Source of the DNA: Aliikangiella marina
GTDB taxonomy: Bacteria; Pseudomonadota; Gammaproteobacteria; Enterobacterales; Kangiellaceae
NCBI RefSeq assembly: GCF_007004765.1
Contig: NZ_VIKR01000006.1
Coordinates: 340,980-404,979 of the forward strand
Reading direction: 5' to 3'
DNA length: 64,000 bases
Shown here: piece by piece, positions 18,865 through 28,397 of the stretch
Layout: every line of letters starts with the position of its first letter
Position numbering within the stretch: the stretch's first letter is position 1
Translations under genes and position numbers: made by a program
The notes under the pieces: generated by a model
Seen by the model: only the letters and a program-made list of their open reading frames with translations
What the model was told of the DNA's origin: nothing
The model's database searches: none

Positions 18865-20181
18865 TTAATTCGCTACTTTAACCATATAGTTGTCAAGCAA
18901 ATGACTAAGGTAATCGCGAACAGACTCATGCTTGATTTGATTGAGTAATTCTTGCACAAAAGCAATACTCAGCATCTTTTTCGCTTTTTGTTTGTCGATA
19001 CCACGAGTTTGTAAGTAGTAAACCGATTTATTGTCGAGTTGAGCAACCGTCGCTCCGTGAGCACAACTTACATCATCGGCATAAATTTCAAGCTCTGGCT
19101 TAGTATTAACTTCTGCTTGATTGGTTAACAATAAGTTTTTGTTATTGAGTTGTGCATCAGATTTCTGTGCGTCTTGAAATATATGAATTTTTCCATTGAA
19201 AGTCGCGCTAGCCTTATCCGCAATAATTCCCCTAAACACTTCGTTAGAGTTGCAGTGTGGAACACGATGCTCGATATTAGTATGGTAATCAATTGCCTGT
19301 TCATTGGCAGGTAAATAGATACCGGTAATATTACACTCGGCATTTTGTCCGGCATGAATGGTTTCAATATCGGTACGATTTAACTTGCTACCAAGCCCAA
19401 GGTAAAAACTATTGAGCTGAGCGTCTCTGTCCAGTGTTGTTTTCACCTGGCTCACCTGTCGTGCAGTTTCGGCCTCTAAATTTAATCGATAATGAGTAAA
19501 CCGACTATTTGCCGCCAAGTAGATTGACGTCTGTTGGAGTGCGAGTTGTTCGCTATCGTCTAAGCTAGATTCGAAGTGTTCAACCAAAGTTAGCTCAGCA
19601 GACGGCGCCAATTGCACGACTATTTTTTGATTACTGACTGCAGGATTTTCCGACGATAAAGTCACATGCCGAATATAAATGGGTTGTTTGATAACTTTTT
19701 TAGGCTCGACTTCTATTAGAAGTCCATCACTCAAAGTCGCCTCGTTTAAATTTGCCAATAAATTCTTTGAATTCAGCTCGATATCAGCATGAGAATTAAT
19801 GATATCTTGTTGGGCCGGACTAGTCTGGTTGAAATTGGTAATGGTTAAACCTTCAATCGATCTTAAAGCAGAAATATCCGAGACGATATGGCCATCGACA
19901 ATGAAGATCTCAATCGCATCTTCAAATGTGATTTGATTAAATTCACCATTAACCTCAGTTAACACCGATTCGTTAGCTCGCTTAGACTGAGTAAATGATT
20001 GTCCCTTTAAAAAGGTCATATCATTATATTTCCAATGCTCAATCTTGCGTGTTGGTGTCTTAGCACTTTTAAACTGCTCAAAAGCGAGTCTTTGTTTTTC
20101 TTTCAGCCAAGGCAGCGGCTTGCTAACAAGTGCTGGCAAGTCGAGTTGGTCGCGATTTTCAAAATCAATTGTAAAGCTCAT
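18865..20181 (-). CDS. sufD: SUF scaffold subunit SufD
   Basis: Partner of SufB in the SufBC2D scaffold. The right-handed beta-helix core includes NAECNITGIYLPANEQAIDYHT and VFRGIIADKASATFNGKIHI. The C-terminal ADDVSCAHGATVAQLD contains the conserved Cys/His region that faces SufB in the complex. I take ATG at 20181 (MSFTIDFENRD, 438 aa) rather than the upstream TTG at 20217, which would overlap sufC; GGTGA lies just upstream of the ATG. Confidence 0.94.
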   Translation of the reverse strand: MSFTIDFENRDQLDLPALVSKPLPWLKEKQRLAFEQFKSAKTPTRKIEHWKYNDMTFLKGQSFTQSKRANESVLTEVNGEFNQITFEDAIEIFIVDGHIVSDISALRSIEGLTITNFNQTSPAQQDIINSHADIELNSKNLLANLNEATLSDGLLIEVEPKKVIKQPIYIRHVTLSSENPAVSNQKIVVQLAPSAELTLVEHFESSLDDSEQLALQQTSIYLAANSRFTHYRLNLEAETARQVSQVKTTLDRDAQLNSFYLGLGSKLNRTDIETIHAGQNAECNITGIYLPANEQAIDYHTNIEHRVPHCNSNEVFRGIIADKASATFNGKIHIFQDAQKSDAQLNNKNLLLTNQAEVNTKPELEIYADDVSCAHGATVAQLDNKSVYYLQTRGIDKQKAKKMLSIAFVQELLNQIKHESVRDYLSHLLDNYMVKVAN

Positions 20182-20198
20182 CGTTTTGTTCACCAGTA

Positions 20199-20942
20199 TT
20201 AAAGTTGATCTATCCAACCATAGCCTTTTTCTTCAAGTTCTAACGCCAATTCTTTCCCACCTGATTTAACAATTTTTCCATCAGATAAAACATGGACGTA
20301 ATCCGGAACAATGTAATCAAGCAAGCGCTGGTAGTGAGTAACGATAATGAAAGAGCGCTTGGGATCTCTGCAAGCATTCACGCCATCGGCGACAACCTGT
20401 AAAGCATCAATATCAAGTCCAGAATCTGTCTCATCTAAAATACAGACTTCAGGTTCTAGCAACATCATTTGCATAATTTCGTTACGTTTTTTCTCTCCGC
20501 CGGAGAAGCCTTCGTTAACACCACGCTTTAGGAAGGCTTGATCCAAATTGACTTCTTGGCATTTTTCTCTGGCGAGCTTCATAAAAGCAACAGCATCGAG
20601 CGGTTCTTTTTGTTGATACTCTCGAACTGCATCAACACTCGCTTTTAAAAATTCCATATTGCTTACACCCGGGATCTCTACGGGGTATTGGAAGGCAAGA
20701 AACAAACCTGATTTAGCTCTTTCATCCGCTTCCATATCGAACAGATCTTTATCATTCAGCGTGGCCGTTCCATCGGTTGCTTCATATCCTTCGCGCCCGG
20801 AGAGAACATAGCCGAGGGTGCTTTTACCAGAACCATTAGGGCCCATAATTGCGTGGACTTCACCTGGTTTTACTTCAAGTGATAAACCCTTAAGGATATT
20901 TTTATCTTCTACTTTCGCATGTAAATTATTTATTTTTAACAT
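20199..20942 (-). CDS. sufC: SUF ATPase subunit SufC
   Basis: ABC-type ATPase that drives conformational change in SufBCD. The 247-aa protein shows Walker A GPNGSGKST, the SufC signature FSGGEKKRNEI in place of the transporter LSGGQ, Walker B VCILDETDSGLD and the switch His in IIVTHYQRLLDYI. Start ATG at 20942 (MLKINNLHAKV) matches the known length; the upstream TTG-type extension would overlap sufB. Confidence 0.96.
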   Translation of the reverse strand: MLKINNLHAKVEDKNILKGLSLEVKPGEVHAIMGPNGSGKSTLGYVLSGREGYEATDGTATLNDKDLFDMEADERAKSGLFLAFQYPVEIPGVSNMEFLKASVDAVREYQQKEPLDAVAFMKLAREKCQEVNLDQAFLKRGVNEGFSGGEKKRNEIMQMMLLEPEVCILDETDSGLDIDALQVVADGVNACRDPKRSFIIVTHYQRLLDYIVPDYVHVLSDGKIVKSGGKELALELEEKGYGWIDQL

Positions 20943-20970
20943 TGAGATTCTCAAATAGGCAAACTGAAAA

Positions 20971-22407
20971 TTAACCGACTGAGCCTTCAAGGCTCACTTC
21001 AAGGAGTTTTCCTGCTTCAACGGCAAACTCCATGGGTAGTTCTTTGAATACTTCCTTACAAAAACCATTAACGATCATTGATACGGCTTTCTCGACATCA
21101 ATTCCTCGTTGAAGACAAAGGAATAATTGATCATCACTAACTTTTGAAGTAGTCGCTTCATGTTCAACAATAGCACTTGGATGCTTACTTTCGATGTAGG
21201 GAAAAGTGTGTGCGCCGCAACGATCGCCAATAAGCAATGAATCACACTGAGTATAGTTTCTTGCACCATCAGCTCTTGGGCTCATTCGTACCAAGCCACG
21301 ATAAGCATTCTGACTCTTACCCGCAGAGATACCTTTGGAGATGATCGTAGATTTAGTATTTTTTCCTAAATGGATCATCTTTGTGCCGGTGTCAGCTTGT
21401 TGATAATTTCTGGTTAGCGCGACAGAATAAAACTCTCCAACACTATTATCTCCGCGTAGAACGACAGAAGGGTACTTCCACGTGATTGCTGAACCGGTTT
21501 CAACTTGGGTCCAAGATATTTTTGCATTGGTATGGCAAACGCCGCGCTTGGTAACAAAGTTATAGATCCCACCATTTCCATCTTCGTCACCCGGATACCA
21601 ATTTTGAACGGTAGAATATTTAATTTCAGCATCACCGAGAGCGACTAACTCAACGACTGCGGCATGCAATTGATTTTCATCACGCATGGGTGCCGTACAG
21701 CCCTCTAAGTAACTCACATGACTGCCTTCATCGGCGATAATTAAGGTTCTTTCAAATTGACCCGTTTTTGCTTCGTTGATCCGAAAATAAGTGGATAATT
21801 CCATTGGGCAGCGCACGCCTTTAGGAATGTATACAAATGAACCGTCGCTAAAAACAGCAGAGTTTAATGCGGCAAAATAGTTATCTTGTTGCGGAACTAC
21901 GCTACCTAAATACTTTTGGATAATTTCAGGATGAGAATGAACTGCCTCTGATATAGGGCAGAATATGACCCCAGCTTCGGCTAACTTCTCTTTAAATGTC
22001 GTGGCGACAGAAACCGAGTCAAACACAACATCGACCGCAACGCCTGCCAAAATTTCTTGTTCGTGAAGCGGGATACCTAACTTGTTGTAGGTTTCGATAA
22101 GTTCAGGATCAACTTCATCTAGGCTTTTAGGCGCATCATCGATACTCTTCGGTGCAGAATAAAAGGATACTTCATCTAAGTTTATCTTAGGGTACTTAAG
22201 ATGAGCCCATTCCGGTTCATCCATTTCAAGGAACTTTTTATAAGCTTGCAAGCGCCACTCGAGAAGCCATTCCGGCTCATTTTTTTTCGCGGAAATAAAC
22301 CGAATCGCATCTTCATTTAAGCCGGGGGCTAAGGTTTCCGACTCGATGTCGGTAACAAAGCCTGCGGCATATTCTGTTTTTACATATTCATCAATTACGT
22401 CAGACAT
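20971..22407 (-). CDS. sufB: SUF scaffold subunit SufB
   Basis: Main scaffold subunit on which the nascent cluster forms. The 478-aa beta-helix protein has the N-terminal SufB region ([16 protein letters not shown]) and the core [41 protein letters not shown] holds the key cysteine, and [12 protein letters not shown] holds the Glu-His pair that corresponds to the E. coli sulfur-transfer and cluster site. It starts 52 bp after the iscR stop. Confidence 0.96.
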   Translation of the reverse strand: MSDVIDEYVKTEYAAGFVTDIESETLAPGLNEDAIRFISAKKNEPEWLLEWRLQAYKKFLEMDEPEWAHLKYPKINLDEVSFYSAPKSIDDAPKSLDEVDPELIETYNKLGIPLHEQEILAGVAVDVVFDSVSVATTFKEKLAEAGVIFCPISEAVHSHPEIIQKYLGSVVPQQDNYFAALNSAVFSDGSFVYIPKGVRCPMELSTYFRINEAKTGQFERTLIIADEGSHVSYLEGCTAPMRDENQLHAAVVELVALGDAEIKYSTVQNWYPGDEDGNGGIYNFVTKRGVCHTNAKISWTQVETGSAITWKYPSVVLRGDNSVGEFYSVALTRNYQQADTGTKMIHLGKNTKSTIISKGISAGKSQNAYRGLVRMSPRADGARNYTQCDSLLIGDRCGAHTFPYIESKHPSAIVEHEATTSKVSDDQLFLCLQRGIDVEKAVSMIVNGFCKEVFKELPMEFAVEAGKLLEVSLEGSVG

Positions 22408-22459
22408 GGGGTTAAACTCTTGTTTAAGTCTTTGCTTTCTTAAATGTATTTAATCGGTC

Positions 22460-22927
22460 TTAGTTTAAGGTCGTCAGCTCAATTTTTTGGCTTTCCTCGA
22501 GATGACTCCGGTGTTTTGCTTGCTCTTCATTTTGGCGAATAAGTTCACCAATAGAAATATTGTCAAGAAACGAGTTAATTCTTGCGCTCAAGTCTATCCA
22601 TAGATTGTGGGTTAAGCATTGTTGACCGTCGTGACAATTAGCACGTCCCTCACAGCGAGAGACATCCATTGATTCGTTAACAGCATTGATAATATCTGCG
22701 ACGCTTATTTCGTCTTGAGGGGCGTTGAGTTGATAACCACCACCGGGTCCGCGAATGCTTCTGACGAGGTTCTCTCGCCGTAATTTGGAAAACAGTTGTT
22801 CCAAATACGAAAGAGAGATCGCTTGTCTTTCGGAAATGTCATTCAGGTTAACCGGTCGGTCAACACTATTAATCGCCAAGTCAAGCATCGCTGTGACAGC
22901 GTATCGGCCTTTAGTTGTCAATCTCAT
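22460..22927 (-). CDS. iscR: IscR-type [2Fe-2S] Rrf2-family regulator of the suf operon
   Basis: Rrf2 winged-helix repressor sensing cellular Fe-S status. With ATG at 22927 ([14 protein letters not shown]) and GGGGTG 7 nt upstream, the cluster ligands fall at C92, C98, C104 and H107 ([16 protein letters not shown]), the same positions as in E. coli IscR. The HTH covers ~27-50 ([21 protein letters not shown]) and the wing contains [11 protein letters not shown]. The longer frame to 22963 uses an unlikely GTG/TTG-like start. It heads iscR-sufBCDSATE, and a matching operator lies upstream, so autorepression when clusters are plentiful is likely. Confidence 0.94.
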   Translation of the reverse strand: MRLTTKGRYAVTAMLDLAINSVDRPVNLNDISERQAISLSYLEQLFSKLRRENLVRSIRGPGGGYQLNAPQDEISVADIINAVNESMDVSRCEGRANCHDGQQCLTHNLWIDLSARINSFLDNISIGELIRQNEEQAKHRSHLEESQKIELTTLN

Positions 22928-22997
22928 AACACACCCCACAACATCGCTAGAACCAGTGCCCACCTAGGTACTCGTTAAAATTCAGGGGGATTGTCTA

Positions 22998-23022
22998 ATA
23001 ACCAAGTATTTTAGTCAAGTAA
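22998..23022 (-). promoter_or_regulatory. IscR type-1 binding site
   Basis: Read on the minus strand this 25-bp element begins TTACTTGACTAAAATACTTG and ends GTTAT. It agrees with the E. coli type-1 IscR consensus at 21 of 25 positions by my count, and TTGACT inside it can serve as the -35. It lies ~71 bp upstream of the iscR start. Together with an iscR gene carrying all four cluster ligands, this supports a cluster-dependent autoregulatory loop. Confidence 0.7.
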
Positions 23023-23051
23023 TTGCTGCTTGGATTGATAGCTTAAAGCTA

Positions 23052-23822
23052 TTACTTTTGGTTGATTGCTTTTAGCATCGCTTTAAAGGCCTTAGGGTTA
23101 GCGGCGATAATCGAGTCGCTATCCTGATAGTTGGGATTCCCCGCGATATCAGAAACCATCCCGCCAGCTTCTTTTACCAGCAACGCACCGGCTGCAGTAT
23201 CCCATTCGCTTAGCCCAAATTCCCAAAACCCATCTAAACGACCTGCTGCAACATAAGCTAGGTCGAGTGCCGCAGAGCCTGCGCGTCGCATATCTGAACA
23301 TTCAGGAAATAGTTTGCCGAAAATGTTTAGGTATTTGTCTAAGATCTCTGGATTTCGGAAAGGAAAACCTGTCGCCAACAATGCATGTTCCAACCCGTTG
23401 GTATTGCTGACTCTGATCCTTTTTCCATTAAATTGCGCGCCGCGACCACGCACCGCGGTAAATAACTCCTCCCGAACAGGATCATAAACCACTCCGACTT
23501 CAGTTTTACCTTGGTATTTACAGGCAATTGAAATCGCCCAATGCGGTACTTTGCGGATAAAATTAGTGGTTCCGTCAATCGGATCGATAACCCACTGATA
23601 CTCACTGTCTCCCTGACGACCACTTTCCTCGCCGAGAAACGCATGATCAGCGTATGAGTGAGAGATGGTATCGATGATAATTTGTTCAGCGGCTTTGTCG
23701 ACATTAGTGACATAGTCGTGTTGAGATTTACTCTGTACAGAACGAATTTTGTCGGACTCGCGAATGATAAAGTCCCCAGCCTTGCGCGCAGCGCGAACTG
23801 CAATAGTCAAAAATGCTTGCAT
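23052..23822 (-). CDS. suhB: Inositol monophosphatase family protein SuhB
   Basis: A 256-aa Mg2+-dependent phosphatase; SuhB also acts in rRNA transcription antitermination in E. coli. Metal-binding motifs are GEESG (~67), DPIDGTTNFIRKVPHW (~84-99) and WDTAAGALLVKEAGG (~210). The start is taken as ATG 23822 (MQAFLTIAVRAARKAG), as in other SuhB proteins; TTG at 23828 adds two residues. It lies upstream of iscR on the same strand, but the IscR box between them marks a separate promoter for the suf operon. Confidence 0.93.
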   Translation of the reverse strand: MQAFLTIAVRAARKAGDFIIRESDKIRSVQSKSQHDYVTNVDKAAEQIIIDTISHSYADHAFLGEESGRQGDSEYQWVIDPIDGTTNFIRKVPHWAISIACKYQGKTEVGVVYDPVREELFTAVRGRGAQFNGKRIRVSNTNGLEHALLATGFPFRNPEILDKYLNIFGKLFPECSDMRRAGSAALDLAYVAAGRLDGFWEFGLSEWDTAAGALLVKEAGGMVSDIAGNPNYQDSDSIIAANPKAFKAMLKAINQK

Positions 23823-24066
23823 AATCAAAGATACCTAAATTGTTTAATAGCGGGTCCAAGTACACCGTCGCTCAAATACTCGTTTGCAGCTCACACCAAG
23901 GGCGTCTGGACGGGCGCAAGTATAGCTGAATTGCCCGCTAGATAAAACCCGCTTTTGCTTAAATCTATCCTCATTAGTCGCTCCCTCTAATAGACTAACT
24001 ATAGAACAATATTTAGTGTATGCTTGCTCTCTTTGTAGCCGATCTTATCCAAGAAAAGGGAGTCAA

Positions 24067-24561
24067 TTGAACTTATTAAATCTAGCCATCTTAACGGTAT
24101 CCGATACGCGAAATCTAGAGACTGACAGTTCCGGCGCTTATCTTGAACAAGCAGCCAAGGAAGCAGGGCATAACATAGTCGAGCGAGCAATTGTAATCGA
24201 TGATATTTACCAAATCAGAGCAAAGATTTCCTCATGGGTAGCCGACAATTCTGTAAATGTCATTTTAACGACTGGCGGAACCGGATTTTTTGGTCGAGAC
24301 TCGACACCAGAAGCTGTCGCTCCGCTTTTCGATAAACAGATCGAAGGCTTTGGTGAATTGTTTCGACAAGTCTCTTTTGAAGAGATTGGCTCCTCCACTA
24401 TTCAAAGTAGGGCAGTTGGTGGGTTAGCCAACAATACCGTCATTTTTTGCTTGCCCGGCTCTAGCGGTGCATGCAAGACAGGTTGGAGTAAAATAATAAA
24501 ACAACAATTAGACTCAAATTATAAACCCTGTAATTTCGTCAAGCTACTCACCAATCGCTAG
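24067..24561 (+). CDS. moaB: Molybdopterin biosynthesis protein MoaB (intact copy)
   Basis: A 164-aa MogA/MoaB-fold protein acting in molybdopterin maturation (adenylylation family). The TTG start at 24067 follows a strong AAGGGAG and gives the normal N-terminus [15 protein letters not shown]. Key motifs are [17 protein letters not shown] (~77-93), [17 protein letters not shown] and [14 protein letters not shown]. The C-terminal KPCNF resembles E. coli MoaB, which favours MoaB over MogA. The left end of the 19.6-kb duplication falls inside codon ~70 (24277), and the duplicated remnant of the 3' part lies at 43863-44147. mobA, another Mo-cofactor gene, is 17 kb downstream. Confidence 0.9.
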   Translation: MNLLNLAILTVSDTRNLETDSSGAYLEQAAKEAGHNIVERAIVIDDIYQIRAKISSWVADNSVNVILTTGGTGFFGRDSTPEAVAPLFDKQIEGFGELFRQVSFEEIGSSTIQSRAVGGLANNTVIFCLPGSSGACKTGWSKIIKQQLDSNYKPCNFVKLLTNR

Positions 24562-24656
24562 TTCACTTATCGTGTTTTGCTGTCCATCGGTTGTCTGCTC
24601 ACTGATAGGTTTTGGAAAATATTAATTAAAATAATAATCTGGGAGTCTGGATAAAA

Positions 24657-26435
24657 ATGAAACACCAAGCATTGCTTATTTATTTATTGGTCGCTTTGGG
24701 TTTTGCAACTCAAACTCATGCTTCATCCAATCAAGCGACGAGTCAATTGCATGCGCTTTTCGAGGAGGATTGGCAGGCAAGAGTCGATCGTTCTCCGATG
24801 TTGTCGACGCGAATGGGTTTTTCCGACAAGAACCATTTGCTGCAAGACGTCTCGGAAGCAGCCTATCAAGCTTGGGCCGATAAAAGCCGACAGTTTTTGG
24901 AAGACCTGAAAAAGATTAACTACCAAGCGTTGGCAAGAGAAGATCAGATTAACTATCAAATTTTTCAGCGCCAATTAGAGAGACGGATAAGCGAAATCGA
25001 ATATCAAACATACCAGATACCTTTTCTTTCAGATTCTGGTTTTCATACATCGATCATGCGCATGCACACTTCGATCCCTTTAAAAAATATAAAGGATTAT
25101 CAAAATTATCTCGAGCGCTTAAAGGCGGTGCCAGAGTTCTTTGCAGAAAATCAACGCAATATGGAAAAAGGATTAGCTCGCGGTTACTCAATGCCAAAAG
25201 TGGTCATGAAAGGATTTACCGATGTTATTTTAGCGGCTTATGAGAAGGGGTGGCAGGATTCTGCTTTTTGGAAAGTGTTTGAATCGATGCCCGAATCATT
25301 TAATCAAAACGATGCGAAAAAATTAAAAGCAGAAGCGAAAGTTGTAATTAAAGATAAATTGATTCCAGCCTTTAAAGCACTCTATGACTTTTTTGAAAAC
25401 ACTTATATACCAAAAACCAAACAATCTTTGGGCGCTTACGACTTTCCGAATGGAAAGGCCTATTATGGCGCTCAAATCGATCATTACACAACTTTAGCGC
25501 TATCGGCTGATGAAATCCATCAAATTGGTTTAAATGAAGTAAAGAGAATTCGTAGTGAAATGGAAACGGTGATTAAACAAGCAAACTTTGATGGTAGCTT
25601 TAAAGCGTTTCTGAAGTTTCTTCGAGAGTCGCCGCAATTTTATGCAAAGACCGCCCAAGATTTAATTATCAGAGCGTCATACCTTGCCAAAAAAGCTGAT
25701 GGTCAACTTCCTAAGCTATTCACTAAACTGCCAAGACAACCTTATGCCGTTGAGCCGGTTCCTGATGCGATTGCGCCTAAATATACGACAGGCCGCTATC
25801 TTTCTGCCCCTTTAGATAGTGAGCGACCGGGAGTTTATTGGGTGAATACCTATGCACTTGATAAAAGGCCACTCTACGTCTTAGAAGCATTAACTTTGCA
25901 CGAAGCTGTACCAGGTCATCATTTGCAAAATGCCCTCAATCAAGAACTAACGAATGTGCCAAACTTCAGACGTTATTCGTATATCTCTGCATTTGGAGAA
26001 GGTTGGGGACTCTATAGTGAAAGGCTTGGTCTTGAGATGGGATTTTATGAAGATCCTTACAGCGAATTTGGTCGCTTGAGTTATGAAATGTGGCGTGCCG
26101 CGAGACTAGTTATAGATACCGGAATTCACGCAAAAGGTTGGAGCCGAGAACAGGCCATCGAGTTGCTAGAGGAAAACTCGGCTTTATCGACGCATAATAT
26201 TCGAACTGAGGTGGATCGTTATATATCATGGCCTGGGCAAGCCCTGTCTTACAAATTAGGTGAAATAAAAATTCTCGAGTTAAGGAAAAAGGCCGAGAAA
26301 ATGTTGGGTGAAAAATTTGATATTCGATTGTTTCACGATGCAATACTACAAAACGGCTCCGTTCCGCTACCGATATTGGAGCAGGAAATTGATCGTTTTA
26401 TCAAGCATCACCAAATGAAAAAGGCGACTAACTAG
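24657..26435 (+). CDS. DUF885 family exported metallopeptidase-like protein (copy 1)
   Basis: A 592-aa protein with a Sec signal peptide (MKHQALLIYLLVALGFATQTHA; cleavage likely after THA, ~23), so periplasmic or outer-membrane associated. The zinc-binding HExxH-type motif is HEAVPGHH in LTLHEAVPGHHLQNAL (~414-421). A downstream Glu, probably in EGWGLYSERLG, is the likely third ligand. The family consists of M1/M3-like putative peptidases of unknown substrate. GGGAG precedes the ATG. It lies 95 bp after moaB and ends in a hairpin shared with the convergent HD-GYP gene. Confidence 0.88.
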   Translation: MKHQALLIYLLVALGFATQTHASSNQATSQLHALFEEDWQARVDRSPMLSTRMGFSDKNHLLQDVSEAAYQAWADKSRQFLEDLKKINYQALAREDQINYQIFQRQLERRISEIEYQTYQIPFLSDSGFHTSIMRMHTSIPLKNIKDYQNYLERLKAVPEFFAENQRNMEKGLARGYSMPKVVMKGFTDVILAAYEKGWQDSAFWKVFESMPESFNQNDAKKLKAEAKVVIKDKLIPAFKALYDFFENTYIPKTKQSLGAYDFPNGKAYYGAQIDHYTTLALSADEIHQIGLNEVKRIRSEMETVIKQANFDGSFKAFLKFLRESPQFYAKTAQDLIIRASYLAKKADGQLPKLFTKLPRQPYAVEPVPDAIAPKYTTGRYLSAPLDSERPGVYWVNTYALDKRPLYVLEALTLHEAVPGHHLQNALNQELTNVPNFRRYSYISAFGEGWGLYSERLGLEMGFYEDPYSEFGRLSYEMWRAARLVIDTGIHAKGWSREQAIELLEENSALSTHNIRTEVDRYISWPGQALSYKLGEIKILELRKKAEKMLGEKFDIRLFHDAILQNGSVPLPILEQEIDRFIKHHQMKKATN

Positions 26436-26446
26436 TCGCCTTTCAA
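26420..26446 (+). terminator. Terminator overlapping the end of the DUF885 gene (copy 1)
   Basis: AAAGGCGACT / AGTCGCCTTT, a 10-bp stem with AACT loop that includes the stop codon, followed by TTTCAATTTT. It sits between convergent genes and can serve both. Confidence 0.75.
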
Positions 26447-26469
26447 TTTTAAATGCGTTGCTCGAGAAG

Positions 26470-27774
26470 CTATACTGATAAAAACGATAACCAGCTCTTG
26501 CCACCGAATAACTTCTCATGTAGTTCGTGCGCATCGATATCAGTACTTGTGCTTCTTAAGCTTTGGTCGATTTGCATTGGCATGTCATATCTGTCAACGG
26601 GATTATCAGCTAAGCTAACAATCTTGGGTTTGTCGATAGAGATGTTCATATGATCCCTAACAACAGCAACTCGGGGTCTTAATCGCGATTTTTCGGGTTG
26701 CTCAACAACGATACCAATTGAGTCATTAGTTAATTTCACCAAGCTACCGGTAGGGTAGATGCCGATTGCTTGAATAAACTCTTCAACAAGTTCTCTTTGG
26801 AATAACTGGCCGCGAGTACTGTAAAGATGCGAAATAGCTTCTGCAGGTGTCATCGCTTCTGCGCCAGGATACGGATTAATCAATTGTTCGTAATAATCAG
26901 CCAAGCCTGCGACGCGCGCTAAAAACGGAATTCGATTACCAACAAGGTTTCTAGGGTAGCCTCGGCCGTTATTTCTTTCGCAGTAGGCCGACAAAATGTA
27001 ATTTACTTGATGACTGCTAGAGAACATTTTTGTGGTTTCTTCTAGTGTGTAATCAATATGCTGTTTATATGCATTTTCTTCTTCTGTAGATTGACGGCTG
27101 TATAGTAGCTCTTTCGGGAGCTTGCATTTACCGATAGGTGCTAGAAGAAGTGCTGTACCAATATCGCGTAAATCATGACGGGATAGTCCCAAATGTCTAC
27201 CGAAAATCATGCCCCACACGGCACTTCGGATCGCTTGTTGATGAAGCGCTTCGTTTTCGATTCCGATGCGGCATAACCAGGCGAGAGCATTAGGGTTTTT
27301 AATAATGCTCTTGACCATTTCTGCAGAAGCTTTGCGAACTTCTGAAATGTTGACATATCCGTTGTGTTCCGCATCGTGATAGATAGCAGACATTTGTGCG
27401 ACAATATGCTCGTATGTTTGAGAAACTACTTTTACCTCTTTTTTCAGTCGACCAGTAATCGCGTAATTTTCAACACGTGGTTTGAATCGCGCTTTTTCGT
27501 TCATCATGCGGATGATTTTTGGATCAACAACTTCCGCCTCGGCTTTACCCGACTTCGGCGATAAGACCAAACGCGATTGAACGTCAACCGTGCTTAGGAA
27601 TTGGTCGACATAGACTTTGTTACAGTAGTGAGAAAGGAGGTCAAGTTCTTCCTGCTTGGTTATTCTGAAACCCTGGATAGGAAAGGGCGTCTGAACCCAA
27701 GGCACGTCCAGGCGAGATATGTACATGCCTATCTCTAAGTTTTGGACTGGAATTTCCTGGGTGGTGATATGCAT
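26470..27774 (-). CDS. DUF3391/HD-GYP-like protein with degenerate active site (copy 1)
   Basis: A 434-aa cytoplasmic protein. Residues ~3-120 are the DUF3391 domain found ahead of HD-GYP phosphodiesterases; residues ~150-330 follow the HD-GYP pattern. Canonical HDIGK is here LAPIGK (212-216), so both metal-binding residues of the HD dyad are replaced. HHExxDGxGYP is YCERNNGRGYP (264-274): the GYP is kept but the His pair is lost. VADxYD is LADYYE. Loss of cyclic-di-GMP phosphodiesterase activity is therefore likely, and a binding or regulatory role is possible. Starts with ATG after an AGGCACCC stretch and converges on the DUF885 gene. Confidence 0.85.
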   Translation of the reverse strand: MHITTQEIPVQNLEIGMYISRLDVPWVQTPFPIQGFRITKQEELDLLSHYCNKVYVDQFLSTVDVQSRLVLSPKSGKAEAEVVDPKIIRMMNEKARFKPRVENYAITGRLKKEVKVVSQTYEHIVAQMSAIYHDAEHNGYVNISEVRKASAEMVKSIIKNPNALAWLCRIGIENEALHQQAIRSAVWGMIFGRHLGLSRHDLRDIGTALLLAPIGKCKLPKELLYSRQSTEEENAYKQHIDYTLEETTKMFSSSHQVNYILSAYCERNNGRGYPRNLVGNRIPFLARVAGLADYYEQLINPYPGAEAMTPAEAISHLYSTRGQLFQRELVEEFIQAIGIYPTGSLVKLTNDSIGIVVEQPEKSRLRPRVAVVRDHMNISIDKPKIVSLADNPVDRYDMPMQIDQSLRSTSTDIDAHELHEKLFGGKSWLSFLSV

Positions 27775-28397
27775 TAACGGGTGCCTCTCATTTACTCTCG
27801 TTTATCCCGAAACAACAAACATATTCCTAATTGACGTAGTGTTAATCATAGCGCAAAAAATCAATAAATTGCGGAACAAGTTCACATTATCGTATGAGTT
27901 GCCTTTATTTGTCGCAAAACGAGATGTAAAGTTACCTATGTTTTGTGTCTACCAAATACGTTATTTTACGCTATTTTTAGTACACTGTTTTAATAAAAAA
28001 ATATTATTATCAGTAAGATAGCGGTGTCATTTAAAGTAATTTATCTTCAGTAAATCATCTTCTCAGTATCTTATAAATTTTTGACTCATTTCTTTACCAA
28101 ATCTCAAAACTAGTAGTTATATCGACTGAATTTGGTAATTTTTAAGTATTTTATTGTGTATTTTATGAGATATTTTTCAATTAGCGCGTTATCTCGCGGT
28201 AATTGACAAAAAGCAATGTTTAACATTTGCCCAAATTCGCCATAATCAAGCTTTATTAACTTGCCTTCCAGTCTTACGATTATGTTGGTCAAGCGCAGCG
28301 TCATATACAGCGTCATATACAGTGTCATATAATAAGTGTTCTAGTCCTGCTATACACCGTCAGGCACATAATTTTAACACCGTTACAAGATAGTTCG
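27775..28397. other. AT-rich intergenic region (copy 1)
   Basis: About 620 bp between the HD-GYP gene and the Na/Pi cotransporter gene, both on the minus strand. It is strongly AT-rich. The only distinct structure is a triple 12-bp repeat at 28296-28331. Short open frames exist, but none has a ribosome-binding site or recognisable product. It must contain the HD-GYP promoter. Confidence 0.6.
28296..28331. repeat. Three tandem 12-bp repeats (copy 1)
   Basis: CAGCGTCATATA occurs twice and CAGTGTCATATA once, head to tail. The length of a multiple of three would keep any overlapping frame open, but no gene here is convincing. Confidence 0.9.

Noticed and set aside
28110..28328. 72-codon minus-strand frame beginning MTLYMTLYMTL
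   Set aside because: Its start is made of the 12-bp repeat, no ribosome-binding site precedes it, and the composition is that of AT-rich noncoding DNA.
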